Notes under the pieces: generated by a model | The model's input: only the letters and a program-made list of their open reading frames with translations | Database searches by the model: none | What the model was told of the DNA's origin: nothing | Translations under genes and position numbers: made by a program | DNA from: Bacteroidota bacterium | Lineage (GTDB): Bacteria > Bacteroidota > Bacteroidia > Chitinophagales > Chitinophagaceae | Assembly: GCA_024640225.1 (NCBI GenBank) | Contig: JAHEFK010000007.1 | Location: 40,986-104,985, forward strand | Direction: 5' to 3' | DNA length: 64,000 nt | Shown: positions 54,522-63,958 of the stretch, piece by piece | Layout of the letters: every line of letters starts with the position of its first letter | Position numbering within the stretch: position 1 is the first letter of the stretch

Positions 54522-55244
54522 GGTATTGTTTTTAAAAAGGACATCTTTCATAGTAAAGATGCCTTTTTTATTATGTATAAATGCTGCGGCCATTACAGCA
54601 CCTAGTGCAAAGCCATTTCTGTTATGTGCAGTATGTATTATGCTAATATCATCGATAGAAGAGGAATAGGTAATTTCATGGGTGCCTGGAGCAGGATCTT
54701 GTCTTATTGCTTCAATTGGAATAATAGTATTATCATTGGTAGCGCCTAAGTGCCAATGCTGTTTAGATTCATTTTGAGCTATAATTTGTTCCGCTAAACT
54801 AATTGCGGTGCCACTTGGCGCATCTTTTTTTTCGGTATGATGAGTTTCTTTAATTTGGATCGCATAGTCAGTATAATTTTGCATCAAATTGGCTAAATAG
54901 CTATTTAATTCAAAAAATAAATTAACCCCTATGCTAAAGTTCGATGCAATTAAAAAAGCAGTATTGTATTGGGCTGTAGCTAATTCAACTGAACCTATAT
55001 GTTCCTTCCATCCAGTAGTGCCACACACTACGGGTATCTGTTTTTTTAGACAGTGCATTACATTTTCTTTAGCAGAAGATGGGTTCGTAAATTCAATAGC
55101 CACATCTATAGCATAGTTATCCAAATGTTCTAGTTGATCAGCATTACTACTGTTGATTTTTAGAACTATGTGATGGCCGTGTTGAAGTGCAATTTGTTCA
55201 ATGGCTTTACCCATTTTCCCATATCCTATAAGTGCGATGTTCAT
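54513..55244 (-). CDS. dapB: 4-hydroxy-tetrahydrodipicolinate reductase
   Basis: From the ATG at 55244 the protein has 243 residues. It starts MNIALIGYGKMGKAIEQIA (Rossmann motif) and carries VVCGTTGW, SNFSIGVN and ETHHTEKKDAPSGTA, the DapB signature for substrate binding. It reduces hydroxytetrahydrodipicolinate in lysine and meso-diaminopimelate synthesis, so it supports peptidoglycan. The longer frame to 55322 reaches into the upstream prenyltransferase gene and is rejected. The start lies 4 bases after that gene. The end of dapB contains a hairpin that may terminate the S9 gene. Confidence 0.95.
   Translation of the reverse strand: MNIALIGYGKMGKAIEQIALQHGHHIVLKINSSNADQLEHLDNYAIDVAIEFTNPSSAKENVMHCLKKQIPVVCGTTGWKEHIGSVELATAQYNTAFLIASNFSIGVNLFFELNSYLANLMQNYTDYAIQIKETHHTEKKDAPSGTAISLAEQIIAQNESKQHWHLGATNDNTIIPIEAIRQDPAPGTHEITYSSSIDDISIIHTAHNRNGFALGAVMAAAFIHNKKGIFTMKDVLFKNNTLF
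54534..54569 (+). terminator. Terminator-like hairpin inside the 3' end of dapB
   Basis: Arms AAAAAGG-a-CATCTTT (54534-54548) and AAAGATGCCTTTTTT (54555-54569) pair with one bulged A and a 6-base loop, ending in a T run. It lies 12 bases after the S9 peptidase stop codon, so it fits a terminator for that gene. The same bases also code for the last residues of dapB on the other strand. Confidence 0.68.
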
Positions 55245-55248
55245 AATG

Positions 55249-56121
55249 CTATTTTGAATAGTAAATTGATAAGATTGTAAATAAGGCAAAGACCAAACTA
55301 GCAATCCCATTGGTAGTGCCAAAAGCTAGATTAATTCTGCTCAGGTCATTAGGCTTTACAATTAGGTGTTGATAAATTAATAATCCAATAAAAATAGCTG
55401 CTCCAATCCAATAGCTAATTTGGAAATTGCTATAAAAGCCAATACTTATTATAAGAAAAGCAGTTATACAATGAACTACTATAGAGAGTTTTAATGCATT
55501 TGAAATGCCCAGTTGTGATGGAATAGAAAACAATTTTTCTGATTTATCAAATTCTTCATCTTGTAGGGCATACATAATGTCGAAACCTGCAACCCAGGTA
55601 AATACTGTGAAAGAAAATAGTATGGGCAATAGCGAAAATACTCCAGTAACAGCCAAGTATGCACCTATTGGTGCTAGTGATAAACCAATACCTAAAACAA
55701 AGTGGCACAAGCTTGTAAAACGTTTTGTATAGCTATAAAATAAAATAGTGAATAGGGCAATAGGGGATAAGTAAAAGCAGATGGAGTTGATACAAAAAGT
55801 GGTAGCAATAAATAAAACACAATTTATTATTACAAAATAAAGTGCCTTTTGCTCTGGTATTATGCCAGCTGGAATTTCTCTTGAGGCGGTACGTGGATTT
55901 TTAGCGTCAATTTTTCGGTCAATATATCTATTAAAGGCCATTGCGGCACTTCTAGCAAATATCATACATAACACAACCAGACAAAACAGCTTAAACTTTG
56001 AAGTGTTTGAAAAAATCTCAACATCTTTAATAGCTAAAGAATAGCCTATTAATGCAAAGGGTAATGCAAAAATGGTATGACTAAATTTAATTAAGGATAA
56101 ATATTGACGAAGTTTTTGCAT
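55249..56121 (-). CDS. UbiA-like prenyltransferase, probably MqnP for menaquinone
   Basis: The 290-residue protein has about eight transmembrane helices and both aspartate-rich motifs of the UbiA superfamily: NRYIDRKIDAKNPRTASREIPAG (N/DxxxD) and DIMYALQDEEFD, which bind Mg-diphosphate. It matches the UbiA-like group that in futalosine-pathway bacteria attaches the isoprenoid tail to the menaquinone precursor (MqnP), rather than 4-hydroxybenzoate in ubiquinone synthesis. Bacteroidota do not make ubiquinone. It lies 2 bases after the DUF1573 gene and 4 bases before dapB in the same run. Confidence 0.88.
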   Translation of the reverse strand: MQKLRQYLSLIKFSHTIFALPFALIGYSLAIKDVEIFSNTSKFKLFCLVVLCMIFARSAAMAFNRYIDRKIDAKNPRTASREIPAGIIPEQKALYFVIINCVLFIATTFCINSICFYLSPIALFTILFYSYTKRFTSLCHFVLGIGLSLAPIGAYLAVTGVFSLLPILFSFTVFTWVAGFDIMYALQDEEFDKSEKLFSIPSQLGISNALKLSIVVHCITAFLIISIGFYSNFQISYWIGAAIFIGLLIYQHLIVKPNDLSRINLAFGTTNGIASLVFALFTILSIYYSK

Positions 56122-56123
56122 AA

Positions 56124-56609
56124 TTATTTTATAAGTACATTAAATCCAATAGATAAGCTGCCACCTTCGTGATTGCTGTAAATAAGCACATTTTTGTGAT
56201 TTTGACCAATCCTGTTATGACTATCAAATTCCAATAAAACAGAATCTGTTTGTCCAGGTGCTATGGGATAGTGAGGGTAGCTTGGCACTGTGCAGCCACA
56301 AGAAGCAATTGCTTTCGATATCACCAATGCCTGATTTCCAGTATTTTTAAATTTGAAAAAGTGTTTTAAAATAGCGCCTTCAGTCGTATCTGGAAAATTG
56401 AAATTAGTTTCTTCGAAGGTCAAGGTCGTTTTAGGCATACGGTTTACTTGTTCAATGATTGGGTCTTGCATTTCTTCCGTTGTCGCTGTGCCTTTAAACT
56501 TATTGAATAGGGCAGTTTTACTTACGCCACTCAACTCTATCAAACAAATTGTAAATAAGGATAAGCTTGCAATTGTTAATAAGGCTGTTTTTAGAGCATC
56601 ATTTTTCAT
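56124..56609 (-). CDS. DUF1573 protein, probably anchored and exported
   Basis: The 161-residue protein has an N-terminal transmembrane or signal-anchor helix (about residues 9-29) and a soluble domain holding KFKNTGNQALVISKAIASCGCTVPSYPHYPIAPGQ, the DUF1573 signature with its conserved CGC. This is an Ig-like fold of about 100 residues, common in Bacteroidota as a surface or periplasmic accessory module. Function is unknown. A one-mismatch -7 element (TATCTTTA, minus strand) lies just upstream, and it is the first gene of a DUF1573-ubiA-dapB run. Confidence 0.85.
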   Translation of the reverse strand: MKNDALKTALLTIASLSLFTICLIELSGVSKTALFNKFKGTATTEEMQDPIIEQVNRMPKTTLTFEETNFNFPDTTEGAILKHFFKFKNTGNQALVISKAIASCGCTVPSYPHYPIAPGQTDSVLLEFDSHNRIGQNHKNVLIYSNHEGGSLSIGFNVLIK

Positions 56610-56708
56610 TGGGTAAAGATACTATTTTATTAAATCTTCAACTTAATTCAATATTTATAGGTCTATAAGTATGTAAACCACTATTATTTATTTATTTTTA
56701 ACTTAAAT

Positions 56709-59700
56709 ATGAATGATATGAGATTTAGATTTATTTTCATTGTTAGTTTTTTAATTTCATTGCTTGCGTTTAATTTTAAAGCAAAGGCAACTCATATTAG
56801 TGGAGCAGATTTTTACTACACACATTTAGGAGGCCTTACGTATCAAGTAACCTTAGTGGTCTACGGGGATTGTGGTGGTTCAGCCTTTCCAAGTTTAGCA
56901 ACATCAACACCAGAAGTACAAATTTATAATAATAATACCTTATTTCAGACTATCAATTTAGGTATCCAACCCGGCTCTGGTGTGGAAGTAACACCAGTTT
57001 GTCCTTCTCAAATTGGGAATACGAAATGTACCAATGTAAACAATATAATTCCTGGGATTAAAAAGTACATTTATTCAGATATCATCACCTTAAATGCAAC
57101 ATCTACTAATTGGCGCTTTTTATTTACCGGAATTATGGGGAATAATACGAGTGCGGGAAGGAGCAATAGTATTACCAATTTAGCTACAACCTCTACTATA
57201 ACCAATTTAGAAGCTACGCTTAATAATACCTTTGCTACCAATTCATCACCCACCTTTACCGTTTTACCTACCCCTTTTTTCTGTATCAATAAACCATCTA
57301 ATTATAATCTAGGTTCTGTAGATATAGAAAATGATTCCTTGTTTTTTGCTTTGGTGCCTGGTTTAACAACGGGTGCTGTAAATGTAAGCTATGCACCTCC
57401 ATATACAGCAGCGGCTCCTCTGTCTACTACGGCTGGTACTTTCAGTTTTTCAAGTTCAACGGGTCAATTAACGTTTACCCCCAATATTACACAAATTAGC
57501 TTAGTTGTAGAGCGGGTATATGAGTATCGCAATGGATTATTGATTGGTACCAGTATGCGAGAAATGAATTTTATTGTATTTAATAATTGTAATAATAATC
57601 CGCCAGTTGGAAATATATCGAACGTAAGTAGTAATGCCACACAATTATCGAACACTTCTTTATTTATATGCCAGCAACAACCAAATCCACTTACATTCAA
57701 TATCAATCCTACAGATTTAGATGGTGATAAAATTTCAATTACTCCTAGTGGTTTACCGAGTGGTATGACTGCAACCATCACAGGCAACAATACTACTAAT
57801 CCAACCATTAGTTTCACTTGGAGCACTACTAATGTAGCTCCCGGAACCTACATTTTCTTTCTTACCTTTCAAGATGATGGTTGTCCTTTGTCGAGTAAAC
57901 AAACTATAGCCTATACCATTATCATTCGACCAAAACCTAATGCACCGGTTATAACTACCAATGCTCCCTTGTGTCAAGGTCAAACCTTGAGTATGAGTGC
58001 TCAAACTTCATCAACGGGCACGGCAACGTATGCTTGGACTGGACCTAATAACTTTAGCAATCCCAATGCTTCTTTTACTATCCCTAATGTAGCCTTAACG
58101 AATGCAGGGACCTATTCGGCAGTAGCTACTATTAATTCGTGTACATCCAACCCTACTAGTATAAATGTAATAGTTAATCCTACACCACCGGTTTTAACTA
58201 CAACCAATGTAGCACTTTGTCAAACACCTGGTTCGTTAACACTTTCTATTAATCACCTTGCCATCTATACGCTAAATTATTATACTACTGCAACGGGTGG
58301 GGTAGGTACTTCGGTTCCACCGGTTATCAATACAGCTACACCTGGTACTTATACCTATTATGTTTCTCAAGTTTCGGCTGCAGGATGCGAGAGTCCGCGC
58401 GTCCCTGTTACTGTCACAGTTACTCCCAAACCTGCACCTCCGGTAGCCGTAAACACTACCTATTGTCAACTATTAGTCAACCCAAGTTTGAGTTATAATG
58501 TTACACCACTCACAGGTTATTCACTAAATTGGTATGCTGCAGCAACTGGTGGGGTGGCTATAACCCCTGCGCCAACCATAAATGTGGGTGTGCCAGGCAC
58601 CACTACCTATTATGTTTCTCAGTCTTTGAATGGTGGTTGTGAAAGTGATCGAGTGATGGTTACTAATACCGTTTATCCAACACCTCCAGCACCAATTGTA
58701 AGCAATATTAGTGTTTGTCAGTTTGCTGCTGTTATCCCTATTAGCATTACTCCAGCTGCAGGATGCACACTCAATTGGTATACCGTTGCTACAGGCGGCA
58801 CGCCAAGTTCGCTTACTCCTACTTACAATACTGCAGTGCCCTTTACCATTACATATTATGTAAGTCAAACAAATTCAAGCGCATGTGAGAGTGCTAGAGT
58901 GCCAATCACCATTACTGTTTCGGCTATACCTTCAGCACCAATTACTTCAAATTTAACCTATTGTCAATTTCAAAATGCACCCGCATTAACAGCCTCAACC
59001 TCCAGTGGTAATACATTATTATGGTATGTAGGTTCGTCAACCGTAGGAAGTGCTTCGGCGCCAATTCCCAATACTAATACCGTAGGAACAACAACTTATT
59101 ATGTTAGCCAAGTGTCTGGTGGCAATTGCGAAGGACCAAAATCAATGATTTTAGTAACAGTAAATGCTACTCCGCCAGCACCAACAGCTGCAAATGCTTC
59201 GTATTGTTTAAATGCGGCCTCAACACCTCTTAATGTTGTTTTCCAACCAGGAAATTCATTATTGTGGTATACATCCGCAACTGGTGGGGTAGGTAATACA
59301 AATACACCAATTGTAAACACAGCTATTGCGGGAACAACTATGTATTATGTGAGTCAAGTGACACCTTTAGGTTGCGAAAGCAATAGAATCAGCTTCACTG
59401 TTACTGTTTATCCTATACCTCCCAAACCAGTAGTTGCCAATTTAAACCTGTGTCAAGGACAAGCGGCAAATCCACTTACTGCTCAGGGAATTGCAGGTTC
59501 TACTATTTATTGGTATAATTTTCCTGTAGCAGTAAATGGTACTACTATAGCTCCGATTCCATCTACCGCTACTTTAGGAACCACTACGTATTATGTAAAC
59601 CAAGCAGTGGGTAACAATTGCATGGGACCAATAGACACCTTAAGGGTAACGGTAAATCCATCTCCAACAGCATCAATTGTCGCACAGCGCCCAGTGCAGT

Positions 59701-60908
59701 TTTGTCAAGGCGATAGTACTATTTTAATTGCTAATACCGGTGCTAATTATGCGTATCAATGGTATAATAATGGCATTGCTATACCTGGAGCTACTTCAAA
59801 TATATATATAGCTAAAACTTCAGGTACCTATACTATTAGAATTACGAATGCATCAAATTGTACTACTACTTCAAATGCAATTGTGGTGGATGTTCATATT
59901 GTGAACACCAATGTAAGTCTATCTGGTCCACTCACCTTTTGTTCAGGTGGTAGTGTAACTTTTACTGCTGCTATATTACAGAATGCCACCTATCAATGGT
60001 ATTTTAATGGTGCACCTATGCTAAACGGATATACAAATTCAATAACCGTCAATGCCTCAGGTACCTATAAAGTGCTTATTGCAGATGCGTATGGTTGTTC
60101 TTCCTTTAGTAATGTATTTATTGTATCAGTGCAGGCTAATCCATCAGTACTGATTAGCCCGAAAGATTCAATGCAAATTTGCGAAGGAGCTTCTTTTAAA
60201 TTATCAGCGAAAGCAAATATGCCTTGTACGTTTCAATGGTATCTAAATAATAATGCTATTACTGGCGCTACGGATTCTGTTTATTTTGCTAACCAAGCAG
60301 GTATTTATACTGTTCAAGCTACATCCACATTTGGTTGTAAAGGGCAATCAAATCCTTTTAAATTAAAAGTAGTTCCTTTGCCTGTCATCCAATTGCCTAA
60401 CGATACCACTATTTTTGCAGGTGATCAGATTGCTATAACAGCTCAAACTAGTAATGCTGTTTCTATCTTGTGGACACCAAGTTTATATTTGACTTGTACG
60501 AATTGTTTTACAACCTATACCAGACCAGAAGTGCCAATCACTTATACCGCAACCGTGGCAAATGAATTAAACTGTTTAAGTTCGGATACAATCAGAATTA
60601 ATTTGAAATGTAATAATCAGTTTGTATTTATACCCAACATGTTTTCTCCAAATGCTGATGATAATAATGATGTCTTTTATCCTAGATCTGGATTTAAAGC
60701 AAAAATTAATTTTATAAAAATTTATAATCGATGGGGTCAATTAGTCTTTGAAAATTATAACTTTACTACCAATGATCCTGAGAAAGGGTGGGATGGAACG
60801 TTCAATAATATCTTCTCTGACGCAGGAATTTACTCTTATATCATTCAAGCTACCTGTTTTGATGGTAGTTTGATATTGTATAATGGAGATGTAACCATGC
60901 TCCGATAA
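56709..60908 (+). CDS. Giant repeat adhesin-like protein with T9SS type B (CHU_C) domain
   Basis: The 1399-residue protein has a signal peptide of about 28 residues, an N-terminal domain with SGADFYYTHLGGLTYQVTLVVYGDCGG (the known start of this surface family), and an Ig-like or cadherin-like middle. Six copies of an ~82-residue Ig-like repeat follow, each with a CQ motif, a WY/YY and TYYVSQ...CES core, and then about three shorter PKD/Ig-like modules. The C-terminus is the gliding-associated type B sorting domain (FIPNMFSPNADDNNDVF to GDVTMLR), which directs export by the T9SS. It is followed 10 bases later by a PorP/SprF-type gene. Adhesion is an inference from architecture. Confidence 0.9.
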   Translation: MNDMRFRFIFIVSFLISLLAFNFKAKATHISGADFYYTHLGGLTYQVTLVVYGDCGGSAFPSLATSTPEVQIYNNNTLFQTINLGIQPGSGVEVTPVCPSQIGNTKCTNVNNIIPGIKKYIYSDIITLNATSTNWRFLFTGIMGNNTSAGRSNSITNLATTSTITNLEATLNNTFATNSSPTFTVLPTPFFCINKPSNYNLGSVDIENDSLFFALVPGLTTGAVNVSYAPPYTAAAPLSTTAGTFSFSSSTGQLTFTPNITQISLVVERVYEYRNGLLIGTSMREMNFIVFNNCNNNPPVGNISNVSSNATQLSNTSLFICQQQPNPLTFNINPTDLDGDKISITPSGLPSGMTATITGNNTTNPTISFTWSTTNVAPGTYIFFLTFQDDGCPLSSKQTIAYTIIIRPKPNAPVITTNAPLCQGQTLSMSAQTSSTGTATYAWTGPNNFSNPNASFTIPNVALTNAGTYSAVATINSCTSNPTSINVIVNPTPPVLTTTNVALCQTPGSLTLSINHLAIYTLNYYTTATGGVGTSVPPVINTATPGTYTYYVSQVSAAGCESPRVPVTVTVTPKPAPPVAVNTTYCQLLVNPSLSYNVTPLTGYSLNWYAAATGGVAITPAPTINVGVPGTTTYYVSQSLNGGCESDRVMVTNTVYPTPPAPIVSNISVCQFAAVIPISITPAAGCTLNWYTVATGGTPSSLTPTYNTAVPFTITYYVSQTNSSACESARVPITITVSAIPSAPITSNLTYCQFQNAPALTASTSSGNTLLWYVGSSTVGSASAPIPNTNTVGTTTYYVSQVSGGNCEGPKSMILVTVNATPPAPTAANASYCLNAASTPLNVVFQPGNSLLWYTSATGGVGNTNTPIVNTAIAGTTMYYVSQVTPLGCESNRISFTVTVYPIPPKPVVANLNLCQGQAANPLTAQGIAGSTIYWYNFPVAVNGTTIAPIPSTATLGTTTYYVNQAVGNNCMGPIDTLRVTVNPSPTASIVAQRPVQFCQGDSTILIANTGANYAYQWYNNGIAIPGATSNIYIAKTSGTYTIRITNASNCTTTSNAIVVDVHIVNTNVSLSGPLTFCSGGSVTFTAAILQNATYQWYFNGAPMLNGYTNSITVNASGTYKVLIADAYGCSSFSNVFIVSVQANPSVLISPKDSMQICEGASFKLSAKANMPCTFQWYLNNNAITGATDSVYFANQAGIYTVQATSTFGCKGQSNPFKLKVVPLPVIQLPNDTTIFAGDQIAITAQTSNAVSILWTPSLYLTCTNCFTTYTRPEVPITYTATVANELNCLSSDTIRINLKCNNQFVFIPNMFSPNADDNNDVFYPRSGFKAKINFIKIYNRWGQLVFENYNFTTNDPEKGWDGTFNNIFSDAGIYSYIIQATCFDGSLILYNGDVTMLR
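58179..59655. repeat. Six in-frame ~246-base protein repeats
   Basis: Within the giant protein, six successive units of about 82 codons share the layout PP-x-CQ ... LxWYxxATGG ... NT...GTTTYYVSQ ... CESxR...TVTV. The protein pattern is strong while the DNA is only partly conserved, so the copies are old. Confidence 0.85.
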
Positions 60909-60918
60909 AATTTAAATC

Positions 60919-61956
60919 ATGAAAAAAATATACATTACTTTTTTACTTGTTTCTATGCATGTTGTTGCTATTGCTCAAGATGCTTTAATGTCGCAATTTA
61001 ATGATGAAAATCTGAATAGAAATCCTGGATTAGCAGGAGTTTTCAGAGGAGATTTTATTGTGAATGCTATTTATAGAAATCAATGGGCCTATTTAAATGC
61101 ACCTATCAATACAGCCTATATTCAAGCACAGAATAAAATACTCATTAAAGATGGTTTGAGAGATTTTTTTACCATAGGATTTAATGCTTCTAAAGATGTT
61201 GCTGGAAGTTTAGCCTTACAAAATACCTATGCCAATGCATCGCTTACTTTTAATAAAGCAATAGAGCATGAACATGCCACCTACATTAGTTTAGGTTTTA
61301 CAGGAGGAGCAGTACAACAGAGTTTTGATCCAACTAAAATTCGATCTAATAATCAATTTTCTAATGGTGCGTTTGATGGCAGTTTGGATCCAAAAGAATT
61401 TGTATTTACCAATAAAATAAATTTCAATACGCTAGCTGCCGGAGTTTCTTTATCAGGTGGATTGGGCAATAACAATAACACCAAATATTATATTGGGGCA
61501 GCTGCTTTTAATCTAAATAGACCCAAAACTTCTTACTTTAGTGATGCCTATGTAAGAAAAGCAATACGCTATTCGTTTAATGCAGGTTTGCGTTTTACCT
61601 TAAGTAATGCATGGAGCTTAGCATTTACAGGTAATTATTCTTCACAAAGTCCATTTGAAGAAACTATTGGTGGTGCAAGCTTAACTTGGCGCCAGCCTTC
61701 TGTAATGCCAGGAGCATATTTTGCATTGACCATGGGTTCTTATTATCGCCTAAATGATGCTATAATTGGTTTGATTAGAATTGATTATAAAAATTATAAC
61801 CTAACATGTACTTACGATATACCTAATCCAGAAGTTTCTAAATGGATCTCGAATGCGGGCGCTTTTGAAGTAGGTATTGGGTATAGAGGATTTAAATCTA
61901 AATTTAATAATCAGGTATTATGCCCTGGTTTTGAAGATAATAACCTCAATAATTAA
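60919..61956 (+). CDS. PorP/SprF-family outer-membrane protein
   Basis: The 345-residue precursor has a signal peptide of about 20 residues ending in AIAQ and starts the mature part with DALMSQFNDENLNRNPGLAGVFRGDF, the recognised N-terminus of PorP/SprF proteins. The rest is beta-barrel-like with alternating strands. In Flavobacterium SprF is required for secretion of the adhesin SprB encoded beside it. Here it directly follows the type B T9SS substrate gene (10-base gap), so it is probably its dedicated partner, as in many Bacteroidota. Confidence 0.92.
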   Translation: MKKIYITFLLVSMHVVAIAQDALMSQFNDENLNRNPGLAGVFRGDFIVNAIYRNQWAYLNAPINTAYIQAQNKILIKDGLRDFFTIGFNASKDVAGSLALQNTYANASLTFNKAIEHEHATYISLGFTGGAVQQSFDPTKIRSNNQFSNGAFDGSLDPKEFVFTNKINFNTLAAGVSLSGGLGNNNNTKYYIGAAAFNLNRPKTSYFSDAYVRKAIRYSFNAGLRFTLSNAWSLAFTGNYSSQSPFEETIGGASLTWRQPSVMPGAYFALTMGSYYRLNDAIIGLIRIDYKNYNLTCTYDIPNPEVSKWISNAGAFEVGIGYRGFKSKFNNQVLCPGFEDNNLNN

Positions 61957-61957
61957 A

Positions 61958-62944
61958 TTATAATTGCATTTTCGTAAGTAAATCTTTACAATGAGTGCTG
62001 GCTTGCAAAAAACCTCTTGTGCCCAGCCCATTTAACAATCCCATGTTGGGGTAATCTTTATGCTGCATAGCCATTGCTTGCTGGCCAATGCTCGTTGGTC
62101 GCTCCGCTACTTTATGATCTATTAACTGAATTGGGTAGGGTAATTGCTCTTGAAGATCCTGTAAACATCTAATAGCCCATTCTTCGTTTTTTAGTAAATC
62201 TGTATACTCCCATGTATGATTACTGCCCAACCAAAAAAGTTGATCTTGAATGGGTACTAATCGTTCTTTAAAACTATAAATATAATTATTGTCTAATCCT
62301 GCTATGTTTACATAAAGTACATCGCCTCTATTTTTAGTGAAAGGCAAATTATTGAAAAATGGATTTTGTTTAGCGCCAATCCCTTCACAAAAAATAATAT
62401 TGCGTGCTTGAATATCCCTATACTGCCAACAATTATTTTCATATTTTAAAGCTGAATGCTCAAATGATGAGGCATCATAATAATAGTGATGTGCTATATA
62501 TAGTTTCCATTTTTCAAAAAGCACTTCTTGATCTATACAATAGCATTGTTTTATCTGTGCATACCCATGAGGGCTATTGATATTCTTAAAGGCTTTCTCT
62601 TCATTAATTTCGTACCATGCTGGATTGATTTGTTGCTTAGCAATAATTTGCTCCTCCCTACTTTGAAAAAAGTAAACATGATCTTTTGGCTGAAGTATAG
62701 ATTGATTTATAATTTTTTCAATTCCTTTATAAGAGGATATGCTATCTTCAAGGAATGCATAGAAATGTGCAATTTGATGCCATTTTTTACCACTCAATGG
62801 GTTTATAATGGCACTGGCTAGTTTACTTGATGGGGTTTGTATTGTGTTGTTAATGATGCCAACGGAATACCCTTTATTAATTAATTGAAAACTGGTAATT
62901 GTCCCAGCAATTCCTTGTCCAATTATTAAAATATCCAATTTCAT
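61958..62944 (-). CDS. FAD-dependent amino-acid oxidase-like (DAO fold) protein
   Basis: From the ATG at 62944 the protein has 328 residues. It starts with the Rossmann motif MKLDILIIGQGIAGTITSFQL and ends with a C-terminal GLLNGLGTRGFLQAS, typical of the DAO (DadA/ThiO) flavoprotein group. It lacks the membrane-associated features of succinate-type enzymes. The substrate is unknown. The 5' TTG at 62953 is less likely than the ATG. It is divergent from tatD and convergent with the PorP gene, one base from its end. Confidence 0.8.
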   Translation of the reverse strand: MKLDILIIGQGIAGTITSFQLINKGYSVGIINNTIQTPSSKLASAIINPLSGKKWHQIAHFYAFLEDSISSYKGIEKIINQSILQPKDHVYFFQSREEQIIAKQQINPAWYEINEEKAFKNINSPHGYAQIKQCYCIDQEVLFEKWKLYIAHHYYYDASSFEHSALKYENNCWQYRDIQARNIIFCEGIGAKQNPFFNNLPFTKNRGDVLYVNIAGLDNNYIYSFKERLVPIQDQLFWLGSNHTWEYTDLLKNEEWAIRCLQDLQEQLPYPIQLIDHKVAERPTSIGQQAMAMQHKDYPNMGLLNGLGTRGFLQASTHCKDLLTKMQL

Positions 62945-62991
62945 ACGCAACAAAGTAACGGTGCTTGTCTTAAAAAAACAACTAATTAAAA

Positions 62992-62999
62992 TATCTTTG
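62992..62999 (+). promoter_or_regulatory. -7 promoter box of tatD
   Basis: TATCTTTG, an exact TAnnTTTG match, ends 4 bases before the ATG of tatD, so the transcript is probably leaderless. Confidence 0.55.
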
Positions 63000-63003
63000 C
63001 ACT

Positions 63004-63777
63004 ATGTTTATAGATACCCATGCGCATTTGTATGATGAGCAATTTATTGAAGATATAGATTCCGTTCTTTTAAAAAGCCTAGAACAAGGGGTAAATAAAA
63101 TATTTATGCCGAATTGTGATCTCTCAACATTGCAGCCGATGTTAGACCTTGCAAGTGCACATCCTAATAGCTGTTTCCCGATGTTGGGATTACATCCATG
63201 TTATGTTAAAGAAGATGTTCAACAAGTTCTAGAAAACATGCAAACCTATTTGACTAATGTAAATAGATTTTCAGCAATAGGGGAAATTGGTTTAGATTAT
63301 TATTGGGATAAAACTTTTGTAGCAAATCAAAAAATGGCCTTTGAGCTACAAATTGATTGGTCGCTCCAATATGCATTACCTATTGTTGTACACAGTAGAG
63401 AAAGTACGCAAGATTGCATTCAGATTATTGCTAAGAAACAACAAGGCAACTTAACCGGTATTTTTCATTGCTTCAGTGGAACATTAGAGGAAGCCAAACA
63501 ATTAATTGATTTAGGATTTCATTTAGGCATCGGAGGGGTTTTAACCTTCAAGAATGCTGAGTTAAAAAATATTATAAAAGAAATCGATTTAAAGTACCTA
63601 GTTTTAGAAACTGATGCACCTTATTTGGCACCGGTACCTCATCGAGGAAAACGTAATGAACCGGCTTATATTCCTTTAATTGCAAGTGTAATGGCAGAAA
63701 TAAAACAAGTCTCCATTAGTGAAATAGCAACTCAAACAAGCTATACTGCCAATCAAATTTTTAAGAATCACAATTAA
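63004..63777 (+). CDS. TatD-family metal-dependent hydrolase
   Basis: The 257-residue protein has the TIM-barrel TatD signature: [14 protein letters not shown] with His6 and His8 as metal ligands, [10 protein letters not shown] (glutamate ligand), VHSRES and [23 protein letters not shown], and ETDAPYLAP with the C-terminal aspartate. Members act as 3'-5' exonucleases or DNases and as D-amino-acyl-tRNA deacylase-like hydrolases. It starts almost directly at a -7 promoter box and is followed by tRNA-Ser. Subfamily (TatD/YcfH) is not resolved. Confidence 0.93.
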   Translation: MFIDTHAHLYDEQFIEDIDSVLLKSLEQGVNKIFMPNCDLSTLQPMLDLASAHPNSCFPMLGLHPCYVKEDVQQVLENMQTYLTNVNRFSAIGEIGLDYYWDKTFVANQKMAFELQIDWSLQYALPIVVHSRESTQDCIQIIAKKQQGNLTGIFHCFSGTLEEAKQLIDLGFHLGIGGVLTFKNAELKNIIKEIDLKYLVLETDAPYLAPVPHRGKRNEPAYIPLIASVMAEIKQVSISEIATQTSYTANQIFKNHN

Positions 63778-63805
63778 GTTGTAACTTAGCGCTTCCAATA
63801 AAAAC

Positions 63806-63892
63806 GGAGACGTGTCCGAGTGGTTGAAGGAGCACGCCTGGAAAGTGTGTATATGGGAAACTGTATCGCGAGTTCGAATCTCGCCGTCTCCG
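63806..63892 (+). tRNA. tRNA-Ser (anticodon GGA)
   Basis: The 87-base stretch folds as a class II tRNA. The acceptor arm GGAGACG (63806-63812) pairs with CGTCTCC (63885-63891), with discriminator G63892. The anticodon stem CACGC/GTGTG holds the loop CTGGAAA, giving anticodon GGA at 63840-63842, which reads serine codons UCC and UCU. A long variable arm follows and the T loop TTCGAAT is present. CCA is not encoded. A near match to the -7 element (TAACTTAG) lies 16 bases upstream. Confidence 0.96.
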
Positions 63893-63958
63893 CTAAAATT
63901 ATCTTTTTTCTATTTCTTACGTTGACATTAATTAATAATTTATTTTAATTGTTGTACA

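Noticed and set aside
55245..55322. Longer N-terminus for dapB beginning at 55322
   Set aside because: It would lie inside the prenyltransferase gene and adds residues not seen in DapB; the family starts at MNIALIGYGKMGK.
58179..59655. Possible CRISPR or tandem DNA repeats in the 56.7-60.9 kb region
   Set aside because: The periodicity is at protein level (about 246 bases per unit), units are diverged in DNA, the frame is open throughout, and there are no short identical repeats with unique spacers.
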